A stretch of DNA of 64,000 bases from Apoda limacodes (GCA_946406115.1 OX291547.1:13025001-13089000), one strand, 5' to 3'; positions 1-15,300 are shown, counted from the stretch's first letter. Made by a program: numbers and translations. Notes: a model not told the origin generated them from the sequence alone.

Positions 1-276
1 CACTATAAAATTATTTAAATGCAATATTGTGCTTAATGATTGTGAAGTAATTTTTTTTTCAGTAAGAATGTTAAAAAACAGAATTTAGCTACAATTTTAA
101 ACATATTCACAATTTCGATATTGATATAGTGTCAAGCTCAGGTCTTATAACTATACATAGAGTGCATTCCTGACATTGACAGAACAACTGATATGTATTG
201 TGATATTATAGCTACGTGGAAACGGTAGGAGTGTGGATAAATACAATATATTGACTCAAAATATAGGTAGTATCAG

Positions 277-339
277 TTATTTCCCTTTCCTCTTGACCGC
301 AGGAGTGGCGCTCGATGCGCGCGAACTAGGTGTCTCATT
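277..339 (-). CDS. Gene 1 exon 42 (terminal)
   Basis: Residues 2398-2417 and TAA. A long pyrimidine tract and AG acceptor precede NETPSSRASSATPAVKRKGK. Phase 0 fits exon 41, and the total coding length becomes an exact multiple of three. No clear poly(A) signal is visible before the window edge. Confidence 0.72.
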   Translation of the reverse strand, partial: NETPSSRASSATPAVKRKGK

Positions 340-3300
340 CTGTAAAAAAAAAAGACTCCGTAATAATCCTTTCGTAGACTTAATTCGCCTGCTTAATATA
401 CCTAGGCACATTAAGTCAGCCAAATAGTATACCTTATGCACCTAGGTTTTTTTTTTTGAATATACAACTATATCATTTAATAATATGTTATTAATTGTGA
501 AGATATGAAGGATAACAACATAAACAAAGACAATAGAATTTGACAACTACAAAAGGAATAATTTTAAAGCAGTTAATTTTTACCTGTCGCAATTTTTTAA
601 GTTAAAAAAAGTTATAATCTGATTATAGAATAGTCACTATCATCAAGTCATTGTTCAACTGAAAATTTGACTTTCAAAATGCTCGTTGATTTCTACTATT
701 TGGGTCGAGAAAGTTAACTGATAAAAACCGTCGTAAAATCAGTATAAGTATACTTTACCCACTCTTACCCTTTCAGTCAGGTACGCAGCTTCTGAACGAA
801 GCCCAGCATTTTAATATGGCGACTGTAGTTTTGATGTGTGTCACCGAGTCGGAAAAGTTTTCCAACACAAGCAAACGTGTAAGAGCAACCAGAACACTGG
901 TTGTATAATAAACAGACCACATTTAAGCGGAATTGTTTCTTGATGGGTGACAAACCGAAAAATCTAACTTTGAAGTTTGTGTTTTAGTGAAAAGGCTATA
1001 CTAGCACTATTCTTTATTATGTGCCCAATGATAAGTTACTGGCCCGAAAGTTCAGGAAAACATTGTTTTAATTTGTATTTTACAAAAAGCATGTATTGTT
1101 TACTAAATACGCATGAGGTCCATATGAGTGGGCGCATTTTTAATTTTCTCATGTGTTTTGGTGGGGTAAGTAAAATATGATTGGATATTTCCGTAGTACC
1201 AGTTTGGTGAGCAGAGGCGATGCGCGCGGAAGCGTGGTGGTGCTAGTGTTCCGAGGAATCCCTCGTCCAGCACCGTTTTTTTCAGCTGGTCGATCCGGGC
1301 CTGGGCTCTGCTCCTTACTATACAAACATCAATTATGTAAATTATGCAATTAGAAAAAAATAAGAAAAAAAAACACTTAGTCCAAAAATTCGTAGACAGA
1401 ATAAATATAATTTATCAAATATTTCAGTAAACGTGTTTATGGATGTAAATGTAAGAGTATATTAGATAAGGACGTGCGTATGTTAAAAGGTATATATGAA
1501 TTAAAAGAGAAAATTTTATAGATATATATAGACTTATAAATAAAACAAATTTGTTAAAACATGTCAAAGTGAAGCTTGGTCAAAGATTTGATTTTGTTTT
1601 GAACTGATTTTGTTTCGACATATGTACATTTTCTGAATTTAATTACCGAGAATGTATTACTTGCCTGTTACCGCGTGAAAACTGTCCTTTCCTGCTGAAC
1701 ATGTCGGATAGCCGGCCTCTTAGGTCTCGCTTGCTGCCTGCCGCGCTCATATCCGAGTCTGAACCCTTAAAAACGTAAAAAGTATGTTGTCATACAAAGT
1801 TATTTTGAAACGATTATTTAGTGAACTCCTAATGCAAATGTTTGCTTCTTCGAAAAGCTTTGCAACTGTTATAAAAGGTTGTAAGCATCTTCAATCAACA
1901 AATTACTTAATGACCATAAATCATCACTTCTGTTATTTTTTGTAACTGACATACACCTTTATTTATAACCAGCGTGGTCAACTACATTAACCAAATGACT
2001 TTTATTCTATAAAATAAAAAATCATTTAAATCGGATTAGCGATTCTCGAGTTATAAAGAGTTATAATCGACAGTCAGACAGAGAGTCATTTTATACTAAA
2101 CTATAACAGCAAATTTTGGTAAAGTAAAAAAAAAATTAATGTATATTAAGAAAATAAATCTTTTTACAAGCTACTGATTTTCACAAAATCCGCTCTCTAT
2201 TCCTTTTCGCCTGTCTCAGTGGTTTCGGTTCCACTATTTCTATCATAAAGAGATAAAGCTCCAAAATGTAACTATTAAAACTTGATTCTTTACAAGAGAA
2301 ATATTTTTATCCTTCGGATTCAAGTTAGTAACACTTTAATAAGGTGGTAGCAAAGTGAAATTCACCTGCGATACAGCGCCAATGGGCCTAAATTCAACTA
2401 CTTCTGGATCAACGGGGTCATCTATAGAGCGCGATTTGGTTAACTTCTTTAACTTGCCAAATAAACCTTTCTTCTTCTTTTTCTCCGTTGGAAGGACGTC
2501 GCTCTGTGTAGAACCACCTGATAGCCGGCTACGGAAAGAATAAATAAGATTAACAACTAATTGTTTATTGCCGATAAAAAAAAGCTATGTTTTTCGTACG
2601 AATTCAGGCTACTAAAAAATTAAAGAAATCGTCTATCACTTTGAGTCGAACTTGTTCGCATGTGCAGTGCATATTTTTGCTACTGGTGTTTACTAAATAT
2701 TATTTAGTAATGTGTTATTATACTGACCTATCGAGGCTGGTGTCGCGCTGCATGGTAAATAGCCTTGCGTCATCAACACCTTCTAGTGACTGCATAGATG
2801 ACACACTGCTTTCGTCCACCGACTTCCAAATTTGGCTCTGTTAAATAAATCATAATGTGCAGAAGATGATACTTACTTGCAACATGTTACGCAGTTGGAA
2901 GGTTTTGCTTAATAGAATGGTAATTTTCTAATGGCTGGTCCATTAATATGTACGCACCTGTTCCTTAGTAGTTTGTTCGAGTGAGACGGAACGTTTTTTA
3001 AGCGACGGCGCCCGGGATGGGGTCCTTGCTGGAGTCACCGACATTGTATCGCGCGGTTCCGTCGACATGGCACTAAGTGACAAAAAACATATACCTTTAG
3101 AATCATCTTTACAAAGCTGGAAATATCTTAACATATAACAGAGCATGATGCTAGGCAATCTGAGGCATTTTAGACATTCTAGATTTCTTGAACCAAGATA
3201 ATTGCAAAGTTAAAGCAGTTCTTAAGTCATTACAGTACCAGTCAATCTGGGGGCACGGCAGTGCCTCCGCCAAGTCGAGCAAAAAAGGGCACGGCCGTAA

Positions 3301-6300
3301 GACAGAAGGTCCCTTAAGTAGGGACTCAATAAATTAACCGACTTGGTATTACATGGATCTCACAACTTTTTATGGTTGAAGAACTGATTTGCGAGACTTG
3401 GTGCTTTTACAAGTTTTGTTTTTGATGGCATACATATTACACATCGAGTTTGAGAAAGAGATAAACGACTAGCTTCGGCTACGTAGAGCGTCATCTCTGT
3501 CGCACGAAATACTGACAGTCCGGTACATAATGGTTTTCTCTAAGGACTACAGTATGGGGTTCTTCAAGAAATAAGTTATTAGATATATTTGAAGGGTCGG
3601 CAACGCGCGAGTTATGCCTCAGGTGTTGCAAGCGTCCATAGTCTGCGATGACCGATTACTACCAGGTAAGCTTGTTTGCCACTTTAGTGGTATAAAAAAA
3701 AACTTAAGAACTGTTAAAACAATTGAGTTTTTTTTTGCCATTGAATAAAAATACCTAAAACAAAAAACAAAACTGCCCTTTATTCTTTCTTAATTTAAGT
3801 ATGTAATTGAAAAAATAAATACGTGAATATGATTTTTTCGAGATATTAACATACGTAATATATAAGTATATAATTTTTTTTATTAAATTTCTAAAGAAAG
3901 ATATCACGAAGACCTTTTTTTTCTGATTTTGAGGTCTTTTTATTTAATCAACAATAAAACGATAGTGTTTGAGCTAGTGTCTTAAAAAGTTACTGGACTG
4001 TCAGTATTTCGTCGATTATCTCTTTTTTAATCTCGTTGTGTAATATGTATTGACTGGTTCTGTAATGACTTTAAAACTGTATCTACTTTGCAATTATCAT
4101 GGTTAAAGAATTCTAGAATGCGTCGTCGAACATGATACAGGTTTAAAATAGCTTGCCTAGCATGATGTTCTATTATATCTGTTATAGCAAACTAACTTCT
4201 GCCCGCGACTTCGTACACGTGGACTTTTGGAAAAAAGAGTGTTTTTGACTGTTTGAACATTGGAATTCCCATAAGAATTTCGCCGTCCAGGGGATAATTT
4301 TTCTCGTAACGCTAAAAATCTAAATTTTGTACCCTAATGGCCAATCACAATTTTTGATGAATTCAGCTACAAAATTGACGGATTTCCATTCAACCCCCAT
4401 TTTACCTTCTTGTTTCGGGGATGCGGTTGTAAAATAATTTCTTAGTGCTCGCCTACGTTATAACTGGATCCTCTTTGCAAAATTTTAAGTCACACACAAG
4501 AATATCGAATTCTCATAAAAAATGTCATCCCCTATTTTGCTCTTTAGGAGATGATTTTCCAAAAACGAACACTTTGCTTACAAAACAATCAGAATTCTGA
4601 TATGAATTTTCATCCCCTATTTTAACCTCTTAAAGTGTGAATTTTGCATAGTCATTTTTTTGTGTTTACTTACCTTATAACTTAAACCACTGTGCACAAT
4701 TTCAAATTTCGAACTTATACAAATTTTCATGATTATCCATAAACATTGAAATATGCCATTTTTAATTTTAATGTAAAGTAACGGATTCCCATACAAAGTT
4801 TTAACCCCGGTTTCACCCTCTAGGGGATGAATTTCGCAAAATCCGTTCTTAGTGTTCACGTACACACGTTAAAAAACCATTGTATCTTCTTACTATTAAG
4901 TCTATACACAAAAATATCAAAATTCTCAATTTTCATCCCCTATTTTGCCCTTCAGGGGATGATCTTCCAAAAACGGTGAAACACGTAAAACTTAATTTTC
5001 ATATTTTAATAAACCAAGTTTTATGCATTTAGCTTCAAAAATTATGGACTTTCATATAAACTTCGAACCCCTATTTTACCCCCTTAGGGGATGATTTTCG
5101 CAAAATCCTTTCTTAGTGCTCGCCTACGTAATAAGAAAAACCTTCGTGTAAAATTTCAAGTCTCTAGACTCAGTAGCATGGGCTGAAACTCTTTTATAAG
5201 TATATATAGATATACTGCGCATTTGCTTTGTAATAAATTTATGGTAAAGTTTACATTTGTTTCGTGAAAACATGATTCCATAAATCTCGATAGGGTATAG
5301 TAGGTAACTATACTAAATACAAAGTGGATTTCCAATTTTAGAATAAACCAATATTTTCACTGGAAAAAACTACTAAAACATTAAAAACCAATGAATGCAA
5401 CAGTAAGTTGTAACTTACGCAAACCAACTTAATTATGTATCGCATCGTCCTTGTCTTCATTCAAGGTTAGTGCCAGGTATTGACTCTTAAAACACACGTT
5501 GGTTTTGTACTGTCCTTTCTGTACATGAATTAAATGTTGAGCAATATCTTTACCGTCTGGCACTGGAGGCGTTTTGTCGCCTCTGCCGCTCGGCGATGCG
5601 TGAGGCCCGCAGTTCGTCGGTAAGGCGCCGCAGCCGTGTCGCGACAGCTGCCGCGCCGACCCCGCTGCCACCTGCCGTGCTGCTCTCCGGCGTCGCTGAT
5701 CGCGACCGCGACTTTGAAGACTGCACAAAAATTTATGGGTTATGTATTTATTCCTAGTACTTATAACTTATAAAATCCATGCAGGTATGATAAATGTACG
5801 TACCGCAAAGTCAAACTATGAGGTTTAATTTTGTTACACTTCTGCAATCTTAAGCATCCCTATTTTTGATTAATAGGTATCGCGTGTTGTATGGTATGGT
5901 ATGGTATTCAGAGTAAACGCTGTAACCACTCGATACACCAGCACCTCTGAATAATTAGGGTTCTACATCTCAAAATAAAAATCCTTATCATTAGAATAAC
6001 AAACAAGCGGCATTAGAGGCTTTTTAATAGAACGCCACCAAAGAAAGGAATTATTTATCAAAGATTATTATGTGTTTCACAGTAGTATTTTGCATTTTGT
6101 TTAAATTAAAAGTCACACTTAAAGTTACCGAATTGACATGAGATATTTTAGATATTTAGGTGTTCATCTTACAAGCTTTGGTCTGGCATGCTAAATTACA
6201 CCAACGTCCTAAAACTTGTTCGGTGCATTGGTTATCAGATATTTACCCTATTCCGCCGCGGAGGTGTTGGAGTTAACAAACTTTTCTCTGGTGCTACGGG

Positions 6301-9300
6301 CGGTGGTGGTTCCTGGAACAGCTCCGGACTTTGCTTCATAAGGTCATCGATGGTTTCTAATAGCTGGGTTATTACCCTGTCGTCATCCTGTAAAAACAGC
6401 AAATAAAATTGCTTACAACATATTACACATTGTAAAAGTGAAAGAGCCACGCCATCTATTATTATCTATTATTTACGCTAAAGCTACTCACACAGTGGCA
6501 TTAAAAAGGTAGTACCCGGGCCACCGAGCAAATTCTAATAAAATTGCTCGTTGCAAACATAAATGTAAGATGTAGTGCCCTTTGTTTCTGATAGATGACG
6601 TTACCAAAGCAAATTGTCAATGATTTCCTCTCATTCTTTCGCGGTCATCCTCTTCCCTGGATTGTTCCGATTCAGATTCTTTTAGAAACATTTTTTTCTT
6701 AACGGCTAAGTTTGACATCACCTAAATCAGCATATGCTTTCCATAGACATATGCAGCTGGGTCATTAGAGAGAGAATGGGAATGAAATCCGAGTGAAATT
6801 GCTAGTTTTAAATGAAGGCACAGTATTAATCGCATGAAGGGGGTTACCAATGTCTGGATACACACCTACATTACATTGTATGTATGGTAAGGACATCCTC
6901 TTTTTAACAACCAAATTATAGTGAGCACTTACATTACAGTAATAAAATTCAGACTTACAAACGATTAAAAGAAAGAAAAAATCCGTTGACTATAGTCTCA
7001 CCCCACGTCCCATGTATTTAGAATACTATAGGTAGAACATCTTTGCAAATAACAGAGACAAAAGTGTATTGAGATGGTGCAGAGAGGAAGGAAACGTTTG
7101 TTTCCCTAGATATTATTATTGCATATATATTATGTTAGTGTATGTTAGTGAAGCTAATCATGATTGATGTATAGATTGTAAGTTATTTTGTTTTGTTTTT
7201 ACAACATAAATACGTTCGACAGCCCTAACCGTTTTTTTATTTTAAATTTCATGAATATAACAGCCTATATAGAATAGTATATGAGATGGTATACTTATTG
7301 GGCGGAGCGCGCTCTAAGTTCTTTGCCAATGTCGATTGAAGGATTTGTTGGCCATGTTTACCTGCTGTGATCGTTTGAGTGAAGCGAGTAGCAGGCGATG
7401 CTGGTCGCGGTCGCGGTCATGCCGCTCTTTGTCGCGGCGCAGCTTCTCGTTGGCTGTGCGCAGCTTCGCGTGTGCGTCGCGCAGCTCTAACAGGTCGCAT
7501 TGCAGCTCGCTTACCTGCAAGATACGTGCCAGTTGTACGCCATACCCGTCATTACTTAAGGGGCCTATATAGCAGCTCACGAATTACGAAAACAAAATAT
7601 GAAAATATCTAATGGCGGCGCTGGTCATATACTATATTCGCCTTAACTGTGAATATGTGAGAAAAAATGAGGTTCTCAATTCGTCTGTATGTCTTTTTGG
7701 TTAGTCAAACCAGGTTGCAGACCGTTGTCGACACTACCAAAAGCAATCGTTCTAGCGGCAGAGTTGAAACTTTACATCAAAAGTTGAACTTCTTAGTTTT
7801 TTAATACAGTGCTAAAAATCAATTTGTAATGTAAAAATTTTTATATTTTTAATAGTTTTGATTTACTCTTATGCAAAGATCACATTTTGGGATACCCTAT
7901 GTGCCTAAGTTTGCTATGAAATTTTAAGAGTTGTTACGTAGATTACCTTTTTCTTTGCTTCCTCTGTTTCTTCTTCCGTGGTTCTCTTAAGCTGTTCTAT
8001 TCTCCTCTTCATATCCAGTCTTTCCTTTTCTCGTTCACGTTCCACCTGCATTAAAAAAAATCCTTTCGAATTAAATAATTAAGACAGGTGAATATACGTT
8101 ATGCGTAATATATATTACGTGTAAGGAAAATTTAAGAGGATAAATCTCATGTTGATAAAGTACGTCAGCAATAAAAAAAAACATCAATATTTTTTTCTTA
8201 CATTCCAGGCATATATACCAAGGACGCCATAACATATTTTGAAATTTTTATTTTAGGGATCACAAGTTTCGGTCATTAGATTGAACAGTATGTAGATAAT
8301 TGAAGTTTATAGTTTCTAAATAGACCTATTGAATTTACTAAAACATTTTTGTTTATTTCAACATGGGTTTATGTACCCATATACAAAGTATATTAAGTAA
8401 ATTGGTTCTTATTAATATTATCAAGTAGCGACGTTTGTATACTGCTTTTATATAAGAGAGTAGTATAGGGGTAACTATGTATTGACCTCGAAGAGTGTCT
8501 GCCTAAGGTCGCGCGCGAGAGTAGAGGTCTCTTGGAGAAGACGCTGCTGGTCGTCGCGTTCCTTGTGCCAGGCCAACTCCATGCGCGTCGCCAAACCTGC
8601 CACTCGCGCGCGCCCTGATGTAAGCAGCCGGTCTTCCTCGTACTGCAAACAAACTCGCTTTAGTAAAATCATTGGCATGGAAAATGGTGTAAAGCTTACT
8701 AACGAATAAAATGGTGAAATTTGAACATTGAAATGGCGAAAGAAACGACATCCGTCAAATCAAATTAAACAAAGTATTTAACTTTTTTACATCAGAAGCC
8801 CGACTTACATTGGTCAAGTGTTATGTACAGTGACGAGTAGAATAAATTACAACAACCAGGGACGAAGCGAATAGCCATTTCTTTATCAAGTTGGAGGAGC
8901 GAAGGTCGCCGAATTGATGCAAAACGGCGGAATTATAGTGCTCTTTAAGGCAGATACCGTTTTAGCCATTTGTTGATGAAACCCTAGAAAGTCACACAAA
9001 ATGTTACAATAGGTATTTATTTTTAAGCAGCTGACTGTCATAGGTATAAGAAGTGATCTTGAACGACTAAAAGATGCCTGATTTATGTATGTATGCTATT
9101 AAAACAACTAGGCAAGTACCATTGCGTTTGTTTCTTTAGGGTCTTGCTTTTATTTCTTTTTGGTCGAAGCCTGATATGTCCATTTCTCTATCATTTGGAT
9201 ATTTGCTGACTTCCTGGCATTTTTATTTCAGTAAGATGGACTTTTATCATTCAATAGACATTAGTAAGTTAGATGTTTAAACGTTTACAAACTTCACTAT

Positions 9301-12300
9301 AGTTTCCTCAGTCCACCATGCCATTATTTACAACGATATAAAATAAGTTTGTTTTTATAATTATTTGTCCTTCGTACAAAACAACTTATGCACTGTACTT
9401 ATTTTGACTGTTTTCATTTTGTTGTTTGGCGAGTCAATTGCCGCACTGTAGAGAGAGAATGCGGGGGTGTTACTTGTCCAAAATATATAAAGCGTACGTA
9501 ATGTAACGTACTGCACTAAATACTTGACCATTATAGACAGTACAGCTTATGACAATACAAAAGTAAGATCATATCGATTTCTGAGTGAACTGCAGGTATC
9601 ACCACGATACGATTCGTTACCTCGTTAAGTCGTGACTGCATCTCTGCGAGGCGCACCTCTGCGGCGGACCGCTCGCTGACCAACTCGGTGTTCAGCTTGG
9701 AAGAGAGTAGGCGTGCTTCGCACAGCTCGTCTTCGAGACACGTCACCTGCTGCTCTAACGCGGCCATCCTGCTACGGTATTCCTCCTGGGCAAAATGTTC
9801 ATGTGAGTTATGTACTTTATCTATAATTATATTTTGAAGGATCGTCTAGTAATGTGGCTGGATTCGAAAGATGGAAGACTCGGTATGGTGACGTACCGGA
9901 TCCTCCATCTCTATTATTTGGGAAAGGCCTGTAAGTCTAACTTCTAACTAACTGTTGACTGCTGTAGGCTGATTGATCATATAGTAATTTTAAATTTGGC
10001 ATGCGTGTACACTTGTTTTAATTATGCTTCCTAACAACTGTGATAGTAAAGAATAACATTGTAGTGATGTTTTCCAATACCCAAAAACTATAAGTAGGTA
10101 AACTAACAAATGGAAGTAAATTTTTTTGCCTTTGCATATTAATTCATACCAAACTCATATATTTTCGGCACAAACGAACTACTTATTATAACTTGCCTCA
10201 TCAGTGCTAGATATAGAAGGTCTTTTAGCTCTTGAGTTCTTATCTCCATTCTTCATCTCTGCCATAGTCTTTTGAGCAGCATCTAGCATTTGCTTGTAGT
10301 TGTCCCTTTCGCGCTTGAACCTTGATACCTAAAAATAACGTTAACTTATATCTTTTGCAAGCATTTTAGTTTTGTAAATTTTTCCGTATCCTAATATCCG
10401 TCATCAAACATACCTGGTTCTGCAAGGATTTTAGTTCGTCCCGCATGGTATTCATCTGGCCGTCGTACCACATCTTTGTCTCTGTTAGTTCATTTTTCCT
10501 CGCTTTTTCCGCCTGTTCAAGTCTATTATTGAGAGCTGTCAATTCATCCTCCAATTCTACATTCTCAGCTGTTAAATTTCTTTGAACCTTTGATAATTTC
10601 TCGTAGTCTTCGAGTTTCTTTCGAGATTCTTCCAGCTATATTGAAATGATATTAATAAGTTCCTGATAGTATTATATATCACAAGATTATAAAAATGGGC
10701 AGAAGTATTTCTATAACCAATTTTAAGAAGGGTGCTCAATTTGGCTGTGATTTTTTCTCAGATCTCTGACATTGAAAAACCAATAAGTTTTTTTTTAAAC
10801 AACGTCTAACCAAGTAAGGAACTACTTCAAATTAGAAAGTATATTAAATAGTCCATCATATTACCACATATACACACAAAGTAGCCCTCTTTTTTATTGT
10901 ACAGCATTTAACCCCTAAGCCAGTCATAAAGAGTTATGCGACATAATATTGTAATTTATTTCAGCCACTGCTGTCGCTTGCTTTTGTTTTAGTATTCTAA
11001 ACTTTTGTGGGGTTTAGTCGTAGGTAGTTATATTTTTATTCGTTTTGTAATCACAATACTCATGTATACGCGAAAAGCAGATATACCTCTTTCTTGATGT
11101 GTTCGTGTTGGTGATTAATAACGTCCCTTTGATCGTGTGCAGTGCGCAGTTCCTTTTCACGCTGTTCCAGTTTCGCTGCCATTCGCGCTCGCTCAACTTC
11201 CCACCCACCGCCACAAAGTCGTTCTTGCAGCGAAGATACTTCGGTCTAAAGCACAGTCCAAAAAGCATCATAAAGACCAGCACACGTTGCCAAACTACAA
11301 ATTAGAGGTGCACAGCGCAAAAATTAGCCTCTATACATTTTGTACTAGATACATAAGAAGTAGGTACTCTTTGATAGAAATGTAGAGACCGAATTTTTGT
11401 GCCGCGATTTTATTCAACAATTGTTTTTTAAATGATTAAGATATATTTTTTATCATATTGTTGACGATATTGTAGATTAATGGTTTTTTGCTTTTTACAC
11501 TTAAATCAATCATTACTTGTAGTTCAGATTTTTCCTTTTGCAATGTTGTAATCTGCAAGTCAAAGTTTTCTTGAACAGCTTTCAGTTGTGCCGATGTTGC
11601 GTTAAGTTCTTTTTGAACTTGTAATAATTCTCTGAAAATGTAAAATTATATTGTGATATATGTATGTATTTCAGACATTATGAATCTGGTAATCATCTAG
11701 TAGTATGCCTACTGATGGAGCCCTTGACACGTAAGCATAGAAGTATTAAAGATATATACGTAGAATACGCACATATATCAAAAAGAAGGTACCTCTAAAT
11801 TTTTAATTTTAGTAATAAATAAATAAATTAGTAATTATGGACTTATTTTTTACATTTTAGTGGAAATTTGAAGTCGATTCAATGTCAAAAACTAAATGTT
11901 TTACGGTCGGTAATCCCGAAAAATACAAAATAACGCTATCATGATTTTAAATTAATTAGGATAGTTTAGAAACAAAGGTGATAATCAATTCCTTTATAAA
12001 TTCTCACAGAAAACTGTTGAATCGGAAAAGTGAATAGTAGACAATAGGCAAACTCATTGTCCTATTTATAATGTTAATATGAATTTTTGTTACTTAGATC
12101 TTTAAATTTCTATCTTGAATAAATTCTAATTTATTAATTTTGTAAACATGAAAAAGGATACGAAAATAATGTTTACCCTTGGGCTTGTTCTTTCTCAACA
12201 GTTAGTCTTGCTTTTGTTACTACATGTTCTTCCTCCAGTATTTCGTATTTGCCTGTCAATTCTTCGTATTCTGCTTTTTCTACTGCTAAGGCATGCTCCA

Positions 12301-15300
12301 ATCCTTAATAAGCATTATTAAAAAAAAGTTAGCATGAAATAGTTATTTACAGCGATATGTAAAAAATAATCAACTAACTTTTAACAGTTTCTTCATAATC
12401 TTGCTTAAGATCAGCAATCTTTTTGGCACCTGCTCCAGAACTTTGCTCTAACACTTTTAGTTTTCCTTTTAAAGTTGCTAATTCAACTTCTTTATTTTTG
12501 CTATCTTTATCATGTGCGACTCTCATTCGCTCTAGTTTCTTACGGTCAGCCTGAAACATAAACATTTTTGTAAATAATGCAGTTTAAAAAATAATATTTT
12601 CCGTTTGATGTAAACTGACTACCTGAAGATCGGTATCAAGTTCAGAAGCTTTATTCTCCCAATAAGTAGCATCTTTCTTTTGTGTTTGTAATTTGTTTTC
12701 CAAATCTTTCTTTTCGTTTTGTAATTTTGATAGGTCAGCTTTTACTTCTGAAGTTTCATTTTGTAGGGTTGAAAGATCTTTTTCAGTCTTTCGAAGTGTT
12801 TGTTTCGCAGCAGATAATTCCTCTTCTTTACCTTCAAGTTGTTTTAACGCTTTATCGACCTTTTCTTGCATTTGAGCTAATTCCACTGATGATATTGCCT
12901 CGTCATACTTTTGATTCGATGTATCACGTAAAGCATCTTCCTATAATGATAAATGCAATTAAGGTGAGCGTAACGATACTTTTTAAATATGGCCTTTGTT
13001 GCTCAAGTCATATTTAAAATGTAACATTTTGGATTTACAATTCATACAAAACTAATAAATGGTTCATGCCTTTATCATACATTGAAATATAGGTGCTTAT
13101 CATGAGATATTTCTCTTAAAGGTAGCTAAACTAAGGGATAAAACAGGGGTACGTGCACAGGTGTCAACCAATATCACTGTTAGGTACCAGCTGTCTTATA
13201 TGCGTTTCTTTTGCAGCTATGGTTGATTCCAGGTTTGTAACTTTAGTTTCATATCCAGTCTTCATCTCTTTAATGTCTGCTTCTAAGGTAATAAGTTTAC
13301 TTTCTGACTTCATTATTTGGGCATTCATTGAATCTTTTTCCGTTGTGAATTCTGTAGATAATCGCCTTTGCGTATTGGCCAATGCCTCAGTCTGATCCTT
13401 TTCCTGCGTCAGCTGATTTAATAAATTGTTTTTTGTTTATTATTTCCTATCAATAAATGAATAACAAAAAACAAACCCAGCCAGCTTTTGCCAGATTAGA
13501 ACACTTTTATTAGATGTATTAGCGTTGATAAACCAGTTTATTTCTTTAATACATTAAACAACTTATGTCAAAAATATGAAAGCATATAATTTAAATAAAG
13601 TTCTATTTACAGTTACAATGTTTTTATTTAAGTTGGATTTTAAGAACACCAGTAATGGAATTACAATGTAATAAAATACAGTTGTAAAGTTTTCTTTTAT
13701 AATGACATTGAGAATCTCGGACACTTTTTAGGATTGTGTAGCCAAATGGCAAAATGGAAGTTTTAAAGTCTCGTTTTTTTTTTCTTTTGCATGCAGACGA
13801 GTAAACAATAGTAGTTATAGCACGGACGCTAAGCAGGAAGAATTTTGTATATTGACCCTTTACTTTTTAGCCTGTGTTAGTTGTCAAAATAGTAGTAAGG
13901 GTCGGCAACGCGCAAGTGATGCCCCTGGTGTTGCAAGCGTCCATAGGCTACGGTGACCGCTTACCATCAGGCGGACCGGAAGCTTGTTTGCCAAAAAAAA
14001 AATAGTGTCGCAAGTTCGGCCCCATATGGAATACTGCTGCCATCTCTGGGCGGGTGCACCCGGATACCAGCTTGGCCCTTTTCGCTCGGTTCAACGACGG
14101 GCTGTGAGAATTGTCGACGATTCCAAACTCTCTTGCGGTACCGAGCCCTTAAGTCTGAGGAGAGACTTTGCCTCCCTGTGTGTGTTCTACCATGGCTTGT
14201 GTTCTGAGGAATCGTTCGAAATGATGCCCACGGCTACTTTCTACCATCGCACCGCTCGCCATCGGCAGGGAATTCATTCTCACACTTTAGGACCTAAATG
14301 GTCGCGTGAAGTGCGGTTTCAGAGAAACTTCCTCCCGCGAACGCTTAAGTTGTGGAATGAGCTCCCTGCCAAGGTTTTCTCCAAGGACTACAGTATGGAG
14401 TTCTTCAAGAAACAAGTTATTAGATTTCTGAAGGGTCGGCAACGCGCGAGTGATACCCCTGGTGTTGCAAGCGTCCATAGGCCACGGTGACCGCTTACCA
14501 TCAGGCGGACCGTAAGCTGTTTTGCCACCTTAGCGGTATTAAAAAAAAAAAAAATAGTGTTTGGTCATTAAACGAAATTCTATAGGTTTGTTGGGCTTAC
14601 GCTGAGATCTAACACAATTTTAACTATTATTTAAATACTAGATTTTGCCAGCGGCTCTGCCCGCCCTAAATTTGGTTATCGGCGTGGAAGTCCTTAATTA
14701 ACTCATTAATTGTACTAATGAAATATGCTATAGCAAGATATAGTTGTAGCCATAGTTCTTTTAAGCTCGGTTATGCGGTAACTTTTTTGGGATAAAAAGG
14801 TTTATCCTTTATTAGATTAATCCAGGGTGTCATACCTTCATACCAAATGTCATCAAAATTGGTCCAGCCGTTTGAGCGTGACGAAGTAACAAACATACAA
14901 ACACACTCACAAATTTTCGCCTTTATAACATTAGTGTGATTATTATAGATATCCTTAATATATATAAGTCCTGATCATGCTTTTTGATTTAGTTTTGTTT
15001 TGTAGTTATTGTTATATATGTTGATTGTAGTTATTTCTTACTTAGTTACAACGTCAATATAGTTCCTACTTACTTCTTTTTCTAACTTGGAGACTTTATC
15101 TTTACGAGTAGAAAGTTGTTTGTCAAGACGTTTACACTTATCCTCAGAGTCCTTTAGTTTTTTCTCTAGTTCACTTATCTTCTTTGTTTTGTCACCGAGC
15201 TAAAACATACAAAAGTGTTGTTGTTTACTGCACGTTGTTTCTTAAACAGCCTCTATTAGCTTGACATGTAGCGTTGCAAGCAAATTTTAAGACACCTCTT

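Noticed and set aside
5429..5728. Minus-strand 99-codon frame (MCSLQSRGRDQRRRRAAR...)
   Set aside because: It overlaps exon 36 in a different frame. The exon frame keeps phase with exons 35 and 37 and matches the family's helical style.
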